From: Acidimicrobiaceae bacterium
GTDB lineage: Bacteria > Actinomycetota > Acidimicrobiia > Acidimicrobiales > RAAP-2
Length of the DNA: 6,643 bases
Assembly (NCBI GenBank): GCA_003133005.1
Contig: PKZI01000140.1
Location: 1 to 6,643 of the forward strand
Direction: 5' to 3'
Shown here: piece after piece, positions 1 through 6,361 of the stretch
Layout of the letters: each line of letters starts with the position of its first letter
Numbering within the stretch: position 1 is the stretch's first letter
The notes under the pieces: model-generated
Database searches by the model: none
What the model saw: only the letters and a program-made list of their open reading frames with translations
What the model was told of the DNA's origin: nothing
Made by a program: the position numbers and the translations under genes

Positions 1-1228
1 AGCGCCGCGGTGGGCTCGTCGAGGATCAGGAGCTGGGCGTCGCGCAAATAGGCGCGGGCGAGGGCGACGCGTTGCCACTCGCCGCCGGAGAGTTCGACGC
101 CTGTCTCGAAGCGGCGGCCGAGTTGCTGATCGTAGCCCTTCTCCAGTTTCGCGATGACGCTGGCGGCGAGGCTCTTTTCGGCGGCCTGTTCGATCTCGGC
201 CTCGGTATGGTCGCGCTCGACGCGGCCGACGGCGATGTTCTCACGGGCGGTCATCTCGTAGCGCATGAAGTCCTGGAAGATGACGCCGATCTCGTGGTGG
301 AGGTCCTCGAGCTTGTAGTCGCGGAGGTCGACTCCATCGAGCAGGATCTGGCCTTCGGTGGGATCGTAGAGGCGGGTGATGAGCTTGACGACGGTGGTCT
401 TGCCCTGGCCGTTCTCGCCGATCAGGGCGATGCGCTCGCCGGGCGACAGGGTGAAGTTGAAGTCCTTGAGCACGCGGCGGGTGGTGCCGGGATAGGCGAA
501 GGAGACGTTGCGGAACTCGAAGCCGCGCCGGATGGGCCGGGGCATGGGTTTTCCGTCGGGTTTGGAGAGCACGGTCGGCTTCATCTCGAAGAAGGCGATG
601 AGGTCGGTGAGGAAGAGCGCCTGGTCGGCGATTCCGGAGGCGGTCGAGAAGACCTGCTGCAGGTTGGAGCTGGCCTGGATGATCGAGGTGGTGAGGAAGA
701 GCAGGGTCGTCATGTCCAGGCGGCCTTGCACGGCGCGCCAAATGACAAAGACGTACGACCCGTAGTAGCCGAGGGTGCCGATCATGGTGAGGATGCCGCC
801 CCAGAAGAGCTTGCGGCGGGAGAGATCGACGTTCTCGTCGTAGATTTCCTTCGAGAGGGCGGTGAAGCGGCCGGTGAAGTAGCCGGCGAGGTTGTAGAGC
901 TTGAGCTCCTTCGCGCCCTCGCGGCTGCCGGCGGCCTGGCGCAGGTAGTCCATCTGGCGCTTCGCCGTTGTCTGGCGGAAGTTCTTGGCGTAGCCGAGGA
1001 AGGCGTAGTGGGTTTCGCCGAGGAAGGACGGCAGGACGCCGAGGGTGAGCAGCAGCACCAGCCACGGAGAGTGGAACATGAGGATGCCGGTGAAGATGGC
1101 GGTGGTGATGACCTGCTGCAGCAGGCGGCCCATCATCTGGATCATCGCCAGCCGGTCGGTGGCCTGGACGCGGGCGCGTTCGAGGCGGTCGTAGAAGACC
1201 GGGTCCTCGTAGGTGGTGAGGTCGAGCT
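1..1228 (-). other. ABC exporter segment (half of transmembrane domain plus ATP-binding domain), cut at window edge
   Basis: This is the C-terminal part of an MsbA-like ABC half-transporter, which uses ATP to move a substrate across the cytoplasmic membrane. It opens with the conserved cytoplasmic loop EDPVFYDRLERAR (residues 220-232 of the frame), which normally follows helix 2. Hydrophobic helices follow at about 247-264, 267-283, 354-378 and 386-403. The ATP-binding domain shows Walker A GENGQGKTT (483-491), Q-loop VIFQDF (528-533), signature LSGGEWQR (592-599) and Walker B LLILDEPTA (612-620). The window ends just after Walker B, before the D-loop aspartate and H-loop histidine. The substrate is not predictable. 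Helices 1 and 2 are absent and nothing upstream supplies them, so this product could not form a normal transporter. Codon use is strongly G/C-ending, unlike the genes to the right; a non-actinobacterial donor is possible but not shown. Confidence 0.88.
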
Positions 1229-1865
1229 CGGCGGCCTGCTTCATGACCTGCTTGGACAACCGGACGGCCAGGGGCGCGTTCTTGGCGATGCGCTCGGCCA
1301 GGGCCAGGGCCTCAGCCAGCAGCTGCGCACCGGGGACGACCTTGTTGATGAGCCCGATCTGCAGGGCGCGGTCGGCGTCGATGGGCTCACCGGTGAGGGC
1401 CAGCTCGAGTGCGATCGCCTGGGGCAGGCGCTTCGGGAGCCGGATCAGGCCGCCGGCTCCGGCCACCAGGCCGCGGGCCACCTCGGGGATCCCGAACTTG
1501 GCGTGGTCGGCCGCCACCACCAGGTCGCAGCTGAGCACGATCTCGCAGCCACCGGCCAGCGCCGAGCCGTTGCAGGCGGCGATGAGCGGCTTCGGGAAGT
1601 CGCGCTTGGTGATGCCGCCGAACCCCTTCTCGGTAATGGGGAACTCGCCGGTGGCGAACGCCTTCAGGTCCATGCCCGCGGAAAAGGCCTTGTCGCCCGC
1701 ACCAGTAAGGACGACGACCCATACGTCGTCGTCGCTCTCGCATTCGTCGAGGGCTCCACCGAGCGCGAGCGCCGCAGCCCGGTTCATGGCATTGCGGGCT
1801 TCAGGTCGATTAATCGTCAGTATCTCGACGTGACCACGTCGTTCTCGTAGTAGTTCGTTCGCCAT
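1..1865 (-). CDS. Chimeric open frame: crotonase N-terminal part fused to ABC exporter C-terminal part (partial)
   Basis: A single frame of 621 complete codons runs from ATG at 1865 to the window edge with no stop. The start is supported by a GGAGGA ribosome binding site four bases upstream and by the typical crotonase N-terminus. Residues 1 to about 212 are an enoyl-CoA hydratase; residues from about 212 onward are an ABC exporter entering between its second and third membrane helices. The crotonase lacks its C-terminal 40-45 residues and the exporter lacks its first two helices, so neither half is a whole protein. No natural crotonase-exporter fusion is known to me. Codons ending in A or T are 24 of the first 61, about 7 of the next 154, and about 29 of the last 406, by hand count. 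This points to sequence of mixed origin. The reading frame is certain; a functional fusion is doubtful, and a chimeric assembly or illegitimate recombination is the better explanation. Confidence 0.85.
   Translation of the reverse strand, partial: MANELLRERRGHVEILTINRPEARNAMNRAAALALGGALDECESDDDVWVVVLTGAGDKAFSAGMDLKAFATGEFPITEKGFGGITKRDFPKPLIAACNGSALAGGCEIVLSCDLVVAADHAKFGIPEVARGLVAGAGGLIRLPKRLPQAIALELALTGEPIDADRALQIGLINKVVPGAQLLAEALALAERIAKNAPLAVRLSKQVMKQAAELDLTTYEDPVFYDRLERARVQATDRLAMIQMMGRLLQQVITTAIFTGILMFHSPWLVLLLTLGVLPSFLGETHYAFLGYAKNFRQTTAKRQMDYLRQAAGSREGAKELKLYNLAGYFTGRFTALSKEIYDENVDLSRRKLFWGGILTMIGTLGYYGSYVFVIWRAVQGRLDMTTLLFLTTSIIQASSNLQQVFSTASGIADQALFLTDLIAFFEMKPTVLSKPDGKPMPRPIRRGFEFRNVSFAYPGTTRRVLKDFNFTLSPGERIALIGENGQGKTTVVKLITRLYDPTEGQILLDGVDLRDYKLEDLHHEIGVIFQDFMRYEMTARENIAVGRVERDHTEAEIEQAAEKSLAASVIAKLEKGYDQQLGRRFETGVELSGGEWQRVALARAYLRDAQLLILDEPTAA
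1229..1865 (-). other. Crotonase (enoyl-CoA hydratase/isomerase family) segment of the chimeric frame
   Basis: Crotonases hydrate or isomerise acyl-CoA thioesters in the cytoplasm, typically in fatty-acid or amino-acid degradation. Family landmarks appear in order: NRPEARNAM (residues 19-27), the first oxyanion-hole motif AFSAGMDL (60-67), the second oxyanion-hole motif NGSALAGG (99-106), and two glutamates, E108 in GGCEIV and E128 in FGIPEVARG. These sit where rat mitochondrial crotonase has its catalytic E144 and E164, so the core looks competent for hydratase chemistry. Family members are usually about 255 residues. Here recognisable crotonase ends near residue 210, so the C-terminal helices that cover the active site and support trimer formation are missing. 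The substrate cannot be told from sequence. The first 61 codons match the AT-tolerant codon style of the neighbouring genes, while the rest is almost purely G/C-ending, as if the 3' two-thirds came from another genome. Confidence 0.88.
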
Positions 1866-1869
1866 GTCG

Positions 1870-1875
1870 TCCTCC
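1870..1875 (-). promoter_or_regulatory. Shine-Dalgarno site of the crotonase start
   Basis: The minus strand reads GGAGGA followed by four bases and ATG at 1865. This is the only strong ribosome binding site in the window and fixes the crotonase start. The other genes here show weak or no such site. Confidence 0.75.
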
Positions 1876-1916
1876 GTGTACCGCCGCGGGCACCGTGACG
1901 AACGATAGTGGAGTGA

Positions 1917-1932
1917 TTTCGCGCGTGCGAAA
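1917..1932. promoter_or_regulatory. Perfect palindrome in the divergent spacer (possible operator)
   Basis: TTTCGC and GCGAAA form 6-bp inverted arms around a 4-base centre, GCGT. The element lies 8 bases before the GTG start of the GH1-like gene and about 50 bases before the crotonase start, in the 75-bp spacer between the two divergent genes. On the minus strand it overlaps a weak -35-like TTCGCA placed 18 bases from a TATCGT -10-like hexamer (1902-1907). A regulator bound here could affect both genes. A 6-bp arm is short and could occur by chance in GC-rich DNA. Confidence 0.3.
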
Positions 1933-1940
1933 CTGTCGGG

Positions 1941-2747
1941 GTGCCGCCACGACCCTTCGTTCTCGCCACGCTGGAGGGTTACAGCGTGGAGGGTGGCTAC
2001 GACCGAGCCGGCGAACCAACGACGTGTTTTTCTCCGACGATTGCGTTGGGTCGTCACCCGGGACCCGGCGAAGCCGATGGCTTATGGACGGACTACGAGC
2101 AGGTACTCGACGTCGCCGCCACGTTGGGTCTCGACGGCGTGCGTTTCGGTCTCGAGTGGGCTCGCATTGAACCACACCGTGATCGAGTTGACGAGCATGC
2201 ATTGACCCGTTATCACGATGTTCTTCGTTACGCCGCGTCGCTCGGACTTCGCGTCAGCGTTACCACCTTCGGCGCGTCGTGGCCCTCGTGGTTGGGCCTC
2301 GAGGCGTGGTTACTACCTTGGGTTGCGCCGCTCGCCGTGCGTCACGTTCGTCGCGTCGTCGATGTCCTCGGTGGCGACATCGACGGACTCGTGCTCTTCG
2401 CCGACTCTGAAGCGCTCGTTCGACGTGGCTACCTCGAAGGAACGGCGCCGCCTTGGCGCACACGAGCGAGCGCGGATGCACAGAGCGCGAGTGAACTGAT
2501 TGGCGCGATAACGAACGAACTACGCGGCGACGTCACGGTCGGACCGCTTCTCATCACCGAGACCCGTACCATTGGCCTCGACGTGGCGGCCCTCGAAGAC
2601 GCGAGACACGCCGACCTCGATGAGGTCTATGTGCGTGCACTCGTCAAGGGGAAGGGACCCACCAGCGCGCCCGAAGGTCTGCTCGTGAAACACGATGGCG
2701 AGTGGCGCGCCTCTCCCGGCCAAGAGGTGCTTGAAGCACTTCGCTAG
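1941..2747 (+). CDS. Degenerate, short glycoside hydrolase family 1-like protein
   Basis: The 268-residue product resembles the first half of GH1 beta-glucosidases, which are normally 400-480 residues. Matching landmarks are the N-terminal strand with EGYSVEGGYDRAG (12-24), WTDYEQVLDVAATLGLDGVR (49-68), RFGLEWARIEP (68-78, like GH1 RFSIxWSRIxP), VSVTTFGASWPSWL (105-118) and GYLEGTAPP (163-171). Where GH1 has the acid/base motif NEP, this protein has ADS (154-156), so the catalytic glutamate is replaced. The histidine of the HxxxP-type motif is also not evident, and the C-terminal half with the nucleophile ENG motif is absent. It is probably not a glycosidase; a sugar-binding, regulatory or structural role is possible but unproven. 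No signal peptide is seen, so it is likely cytoplasmic. The frame is closed upstream by TGA at 1914, leaving GTG at 1941 as the plausible start, without a clear ribosome binding site. Its stop overlaps that of the convergent gene. Confidence 0.8.
   Translation: MPPRPFVLATLEGYSVEGGYDRAGEPTTCFSPTIALGRHPGPGEADGLWTDYEQVLDVAATLGLDGVRFGLEWARIEPHRDRVDEHALTRYHDVLRYAASLGLRVSVTTFGASWPSWLGLEAWLLPWVAPLAVRHVRRVVDVLGGDIDGLVLFADSEALVRRGYLEGTAPPWRTRASADAQSASELIGAITNELRGDVTVGPLLITETRTIGLDVAALEDARHADLDEVYVRALVKGKGPTSAPEGLLVKHDGEWRASPGQEVLEALR
2724..2742. terminator. Stem-loop at the junction of the convergent genes (possible bidirectional terminator)
   Basis: GAGGTGCT and AGCACTTC can pair over 8 bp (one G-U) around a 3-base loop, TGA, just inside the 3' end of the GH1-like gene and directly beyond the stop of the convergent gene. 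No run of T follows on either strand, so this is not a classic intrinsic terminator. Convergent genes with touching stops need some way to end transcription, and this is the only hairpin I see there. Confidence 0.25.
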
Positions 2748-3388
2748 TCCGTGGTCTCGTTCTTCGCGCGTAGGTCGCGTTGTCGGCGTCGAAAGTAAAT
2801 GGTGCCAATGACCACAACCAGCACGACGAGGACGCCAATGGCGAACCAGTTGGAGTAGTGCTCGATCCTGGTGAGCTCTGATCCGGCGAAGTAACCGAGA
2901 AGCGCGTACGCCACGCCCCACAGAAGCGCGCCCGACGCATTCGCGATCAGGAAGCGACGGTACTGCATCTCGCTCATTCCCGCGAGTCCCGGCATGACGG
3001 CGCGCAAGAAAGCGGTGAAGCGTGCGAGAAAGACGTAGACAGGCCCACGCTGACGTAGTCCTTCGACCGCGCGATTGAGATCGTCGCGGTGTCGCTGGAA
3101 GAGTCGAAGCCTTAATATTCGCTCTCCCCATTCGTGACCCACGAAGTAGCCCACGGAGTCGCCAAGTATCGCCGCAGCGACCACGAGGATGCACAACGCG
3201 ACGATGTTGACGCGCCCTTGACTCGCGACGACGCCACCGACGATGACTGACGTCTCGCCTGGAAGTACGAACCCTAAAAAGATCGCGGCCTCGCCAAAAA
3301 CGAGGAGGGCGACCACGGTGTAGACGAGTCCCGACGGCAGACTTTCAATCTTGTTGATGAAGTAACTGGTGATCGATGCGTCGAGCAT
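2744..3388 (-). CDS. DedA family (VTT domain) integral membrane protein
   Basis: The 214-residue product has the usual DedA length and layout. A hydrophobic segment is at about 20-42 with the re-entrant-loop signature FGEAAIFLGFVLPGE, followed by hydrophobic stretches at about 62-84, 145-168 and 180-199 and a basic C-terminal tail. Conserved pieces are GDSVGYFVGHEWGER (76-90), FLARFTAFLRAVMPGLAG (120-137) and the following F-x-x-x-N-x-x-GA-x-x-W block. E33, E45, R123 and R129 have the same mutual spacing as residues reported essential in Escherichia coli YqjA (E39, D51, R130, R136), with Glu in place of the second Asp. DedA proteins are linked to lipid-carrier or phospholipid scrambling and proton-coupled transport; the substrate here is unknown. 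The ATG at 3388 has only a weak upstream GGA. It is divergent from the two-component operon across 109 bp and convergent with the GH1-like gene, sharing CTAG as overlapping stops. Membership is secure, exact role is not. Confidence 0.93.
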   Translation of the reverse strand: MLDASITSYFINKIESLPSGLVYTVVALLVFGEAAIFLGFVLPGETSVIVGGVVASQGRVNIVALCILVVAAAILGDSVGYFVGHEWGERILRLRLFQRHRDDLNRAVEGLRQRGPVYVFLARFTAFLRAVMPGLAGMSEMQYRRFLIANASGALLWGVAYALLGYFAGSELTRIEHYSNWFAIGVLVVLVVVIGTIYFRRRQRDLRAKNETTD

Positions 3389-3482
3389 TGGTCCATTCTT
3401 GTTGTCACGGGCGTTCTTTGAGCGCTTCGCCGACGAGAAAGCCTCGAAGGGACCACACCTAGGGGATAAAGGGGTTTCACGG

Positions 3483-3488
3483 TAACCT
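3483..3488 (+). promoter_or_regulatory. Candidate -10 element for the two-component operon
   Basis: TAACCT fits the actinobacterial TAnnnT -10 pattern and lies 9 bases before the ATG of the response regulator. With no Shine-Dalgarno sequence visible, transcription could start at or within a few bases of the ATG, giving a leaderless or nearly leaderless message. No good -35 box is seen. The 109-bp divergent spacer upstream also carries the repeated block AGGGGATAAAGGGG (3461-3474), a possible regulator site with no further support. Confidence 0.35.
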
Positions 3489-3497
3489 CTACCTCAA

Positions 3498-4184
3498 ATG
3501 ACTGAAGGTCCGCGCCGAGTGCTCGTCATCGAAGACGACTACGACCTTTCTCGTGCGGTCGCCGATCTGCTTACCGACGACGGGTTCGTGGTTGAGCAGC
3601 GCTACGACGGCGAGAGCGGCCTCGCCAAAGCGCGCGAGGAGAGTTTCGACGTCATTGTGCTCGACATCATGATGCCGCGCCGCAACGGCTTCAACGTGTG
3701 TCTGGACCTACGTGCGGCGGGCGTCAACACGCCACTGTTGATGTTGACGGCTAAGGACGGCGAAATGGACGAGGTCGAAGGGCTCGAAGTCGGCGCTGAC
3801 GACTTCTTGCGCAAGCCCTTCGAGCGTTCGATCCTGTTGGCGAGGATTCATGCACTACTTCGCCGCTACGAGCGCAACCGTCCACAACAATTGAGCGTCG
3901 GCCCGGTGTCACTCGACGCACTGCGCCGAAAGGCCTCGTCGCACAATCGCGACGTCACGCTCACCCCGCGCGAGTTCGCCCTGTTGGAGTACCTAATGAT
4001 GAACGCCGAGACCCCGCTCGCCAAGAGTGAGATCCTTACCTCGGTGTGGGGCAGCGACTTTGACGGCGACCCGAACATCGTCGAGGTCTACATCGGCTAC
4101 CTACGTCGCAAGATTGATGTGAAGGGCCAGCCCTCGATCATCCGCACGGTTCGTGGAGTTGGCTACACCGTGTCCGCGAGCTAA
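3498..4184 (+). CDS. Two-component response regulator, OmpR/PhoB family
   Basis: A cytoplasmic DNA-binding regulator activated by phosphoryl transfer from the adjacent kinase. The 228 residues are typical for the family. The receiver domain (about 7-122) has the acidic pocket D13-D14, phospho-acceptor D56 in VIVLDIMMP, switch T84 in LMLTAKD, and K106 in LRKPF. A linker leads to a winged-helix domain (about 130-226) with TPREFALLEYLM, the recognition region IVEVYIGYLRRKID and the C-terminal hairpin IRTVRGVGYTV. All key residues are present, so it should be functional. Its stop TAA shares one base with the kinase start (TAATG), implying translational coupling. The start ATG at 3498 lacks a ribosome binding site and may be leaderless. 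Similar regulators include the MprA and PhoP groups, but the sequence does not allow a specific name or target set. Confidence 0.96.
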   Translation: MTEGPRRVLVIEDDYDLSRAVADLLTDDGFVVEQRYDGESGLAKAREESFDVIVLDIMMPRRNGFNVCLDLRAAGVNTPLLMLTAKDGEMDEVEGLEVGADDFLRKPFERSILLARIHALLRRYERNRPQQLSVGPVSLDALRRKASSHNRDVTLTPREFALLEYLMMNAETPLAKSEILTSVWGSDFDGDPNIVEVYIGYLRRKIDVKGQPSIIRTVRGVGYTVSAS

Positions 4185-5575
4185 TGATTGATGTTCATCA
4201 GCTGTCCATTCGGGCACGACTCACGCTTTTCTTCGTCGTCTCAATCGCGGTCATTCTGGTCTTCACGGCAATCGCGCTGGTCGCTATCGTGCACCGTTCG
4301 CTCGTCACGAGTGCCTCGAATCAGATAGACATCGAATTCAGTCAAGCCGACCAACGAATCGCCGACGGTCCACTTGCACACCTCAACCGCATCGTCTTGC
4401 CAATGCACGGCGACGTGGTGGTCCAAGTCACGAATCTCGCAGGCACGAGGGTGTGGGCCGCGAGTTCTGCCATAGTGAATGCGCCGGTGCTCGCTCGAAC
4501 GACCACGAACTTCGAAGCGGCGAACGCCCTTGGTGTCGTAGTGCTGCACAACGCGAAGACGAAACCCTACGTAGGCGAGATCAGCCTTGGTCAAGTACAG
4601 TCCATCTCGACCGCGGGCGGCACCGCCTTGGTCTTTGGCTTCGTCTACGGCGGGCCGATTGACCACAGCGTCACCATTCTTCTCGCGAGTGTCGCAATCT
4701 CGTTTCCGTTGCTCTTGGTCATCGCGGGTGCATTGATCTGGTTCGGCATTGGCCTCGCGCTCGCGCCCGTCGAAGCCATACGTCGGCGCGTGGACCTCAT
4801 CGCCGCTCGCGACCTCTCCGAGCGCGTGCCGCTCACGGGCGGTGACGACGAGATTGCGCGCATGGCGCGCACGGTGAACGACATGCTCGATCGTCTTGAA
4901 GCGGCGTCGAAGTTCCAACAAGAATTCGTCTCCAACGTCAGTCACGAATTGCGTAGTCCGCTCACCACGTTGCTCGCGACCGTCGACCGCGCCGTGAGCG
5001 ACGAAGACCGCGCGAACTGGTCGCTCGCCGCCGAGACGATCCTTCGCGAAGGACGGCGTTTGGACGTGCTAATCGACGACCTCTTCTGGCTTGCACGCAA
5101 CGATGAATTCCAGGTCGAGTCACCGCGCACCGACGTCGACCTCGATGACTTGCTCTTCGAAGAGTCCCAGCGAATTCGCGCGATGAGCGACCTCACCGTC
5201 GACACCTCACTCGTGACGCCGACTCGAGTACTGGGTGATCCGGCGATGCTCAAGCGAATGATCCGCAACGTCGTGGACAACGCGGCGCGCTACGCCCTTC
5301 AGAGCCTGACGTTCTCCTCGGGCTTCGAGGGCGATGAGGCCATCGTGACCGTGGGCGACGACGGCGAAGGCATCGACGTCGCTTCAAGTGCGCGATTCTT
5401 TGATCGCTTCGTGCGCGCGGACCCCGCGCGAAGCCGCCGTTCGGGCGGTACGGGGCTGGGTCTCGCCATCGTCACCGAAATCGTCGCGCGACACGGCGGT
5501 AGTGCCCGCTTCGTCGAGGTGAAAAAAGGGACCATGATCGAGCTGCGCATCCGCCGCGACGGTCGGGCGCGATAG
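4184..5575 (+). CDS. Membrane sensor histidine kinase partnered with the upstream regulator
   Basis: The kinase autophosphorylates on histidine and passes the phosphate to the regulator encoded just before it. The 463 residues show membrane helix 1 (about 12-36), an extracytoplasmic sensor region of about 125 residues (37-162), helix 2 (about 163-191), a HAMP linker (about 192-242), the dimerisation and phospho-acceptor helix with H254 in NVSHELRSPL, and an ATPase domain with N-box RNVVDNAARY (361-370), G1 box DDGEGID (392-398), F box around FFDRFVR (405-411) and G2 box GGTGLGLAI (421-429). All catalytic boxes are intact. The sensor region has no motif I recognise and no cysteine pairs, so the signal is unknown. 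The start overlaps the regulator stop, and no other start or ribosome binding site is better placed. The next gene begins 24 bases after the stop, without a terminator between. Confidence 0.96.
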   Translation: MIDVHQLSIRARLTLFFVVSIAVILVFTAIALVAIVHRSLVTSASNQIDIEFSQADQRIADGPLAHLNRIVLPMHGDVVVQVTNLAGTRVWAASSAIVNAPVLARTTTNFEAANALGVVVLHNAKTKPYVGEISLGQVQSISTAGGTALVFGFVYGGPIDHSVTILLASVAISFPLLLVIAGALIWFGIGLALAPVEAIRRRVDLIAARDLSERVPLTGGDDEIARMARTVNDMLDRLEAASKFQQEFVSNVSHELRSPLTTLLATVDRAVSDEDRANWSLAAETILREGRRLDVLIDDLFWLARNDEFQVESPRTDVDLDDLLFEESQRIRAMSDLTVDTSLVTPTRVLGDPAMLKRMIRNVVDNAARYALQSLTFSSGFEGDEAIVTVGDDGEGIDVASSARFFDRFVRADPARSRRSGGTGLGLAIVTEIVARHGGSARFVEVKKGTMIELRIRRDGRAR

Positions 5576-5587
5576 CGACGTAGGACA

Positions 5588-5593
5588 TAAAGT
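5588..5593 (+). promoter_or_regulatory. Candidate -10 element with leaderless start for the SCO6745-like gene
   Basis: TAAAGT matches the TAnnnT pattern and ends exactly six bases before the ATG at 5600, the spacing expected when transcription begins at the start codon itself. The intervening CGGGGA is too close to the ATG to act as a normal Shine-Dalgarno site. No clear -35 box is visible. If real, it would let this gene and the next be expressed apart from the two-component genes. Confidence 0.4.
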
Positions 5594-5599
5594 CGGGGA

Positions 5600-6358
5600 A
5601 TGAACTCAACTGAACTATCTACAGCGCTCGCTGATCCCATCCAATTACTGGGATTGAGCTTTTATTTCACCCCCACGACAACCAATCACGCCAAGTCGCT
5701 CGGGCTCAACGTCTTCGAGTTCTACGGACTCGGTCGTGGTGGCGTGCTCGGCGATGCGGACTACGACACGGTCTTTGAGGCCTTCACGTTCTTCTCGCCG
5801 TCGGCGATGGACATGCTCTGGACGCAGTCACGGGCGAAAGCCGATCCGGTCGAGATTGCGCACCAGCACCTCCACGCCGCGTACGCCTTCGCCGACGAGA
5901 CCTTCGGCGCTATTCCGATCGCGGTACTCGAAGGTTTCGCGCACGCCGCGTTCAAGGTGGCGAACGCGGTGCCAGTTGGTAATCATGCGCTGTTCGACGG
6001 CTACAAGCAGTTTGCCGTGCCGTCGAGTCCCGTGCACGCGGCGTACCTCGGTGCGATCTTGCTGCGCGAACTTCGCGGCGGTGTGCACATTGACGCGGTG
6101 AACGAGGCGGGGATCACCGCCGCCGAGGCGGCGTACGCGCAAGACCCTTTCATCTTCAAGCTCCACGGCTACGGCGACGACGACGTGCCCGAGACCACGT
6201 CCGAACTGGTGGCGAAGAAGGAACGTGCCGAGGAGTTGACGACGAAGGGAGTCGCGGCGTTCTTCGAAGTGCTCGACGACGCCGAACGAAAGTCTCTCTA
6301 CGACGGGGCGATCGCGATGAGCGACGCCCTTAAGGCACCGGTTCCGGCGAACGCGTAG
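5600..6358 (+). CDS. SCO6745-like protein of unknown function
   Basis: The 252-residue soluble, mostly helical product resembles the SCO6745-like (SalK-related) proteins common in actinobacteria. Supporting landmarks are the N-terminal block LSFYFTPTTTNHAKSLGL (19-36), the aromatic FTFFSPSAM (62-70) where the family has a FYxFSP-like motif, the central block HAAYLGAILLRELRGGVHI (146-164) that matches the family's LLREHRGDGH stretch, and a C-terminal helical segment (about 203-245) of the kind that follows it. This copy deviates in that stretch (RELRGGVHI instead of REHRGDGHV). No biochemical role is established to my knowledge; distant similarity to winged-helix folds has been proposed. It starts 24 bases after the kinase stop and is followed within 3 bases by the next gene, so it probably belongs to the same transcription unit. 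Family assignment is from memory of motif patterns and is moderately sure; function is unknown. Confidence 0.75.
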   Translation: MNSTELSTALADPIQLLGLSFYFTPTTTNHAKSLGLNVFEFYGLGRGGVLGDADYDTVFEAFTFFSPSAMDMLWTQSRAKADPVEIAHQHLHAAYAFADETFGAIPIAVLEGFAHAAFKVANAVPVGNHALFDGYKQFAVPSSPVHAAYLGAILLRELRGGVHIDAVNEAGITAAEAAYAQDPFIFKLHGYGDDDVPETTSELVAKKERAEELTTKGVAAFFEVLDDAERKSLYDGAIAMSDALKAPVPANA

Positions 6359-6361
6359 TTG

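Noticed and set aside
241..1065. A minus-strand frame with an Arg/Pro-rich product
   Set aside because: It is a shifted reading of the ABC exporter region. The other minus frame carries the Walker, Q-loop and signature motifs in order.
72..1850. A 592-codon plus-strand open frame
   Set aside because: It lies antisense to the crotonase/ABC frame, is low-complexity (rich in G, E, A, L, V) and matches no protein pattern. Long antisense frames are expected opposite strongly G/C-ending codons.
2520..3194. A 224-codon minus-strand frame across the convergent junction
   Set aside because: It overlaps both the GH1-like gene and the DedA gene in other frames; the DedA motifs show which frame is real.
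3389..3497. The 109-bp divergent spacer as a riboswitch or small RNA
   Set aside because: No conserved riboswitch core or stable long hairpin is visible. Only short repeats (AGGGGATAAAGGGG) and the palindrome CCTAGG are present, so only a promoter role is considered.
4241..4945. A 234-codon minus-strand frame opposite the histidine kinase
   Set aside because: It is the antisense shadow of the kinase. Its composition is dominated by Arg, Asp and Val with no domain pattern.
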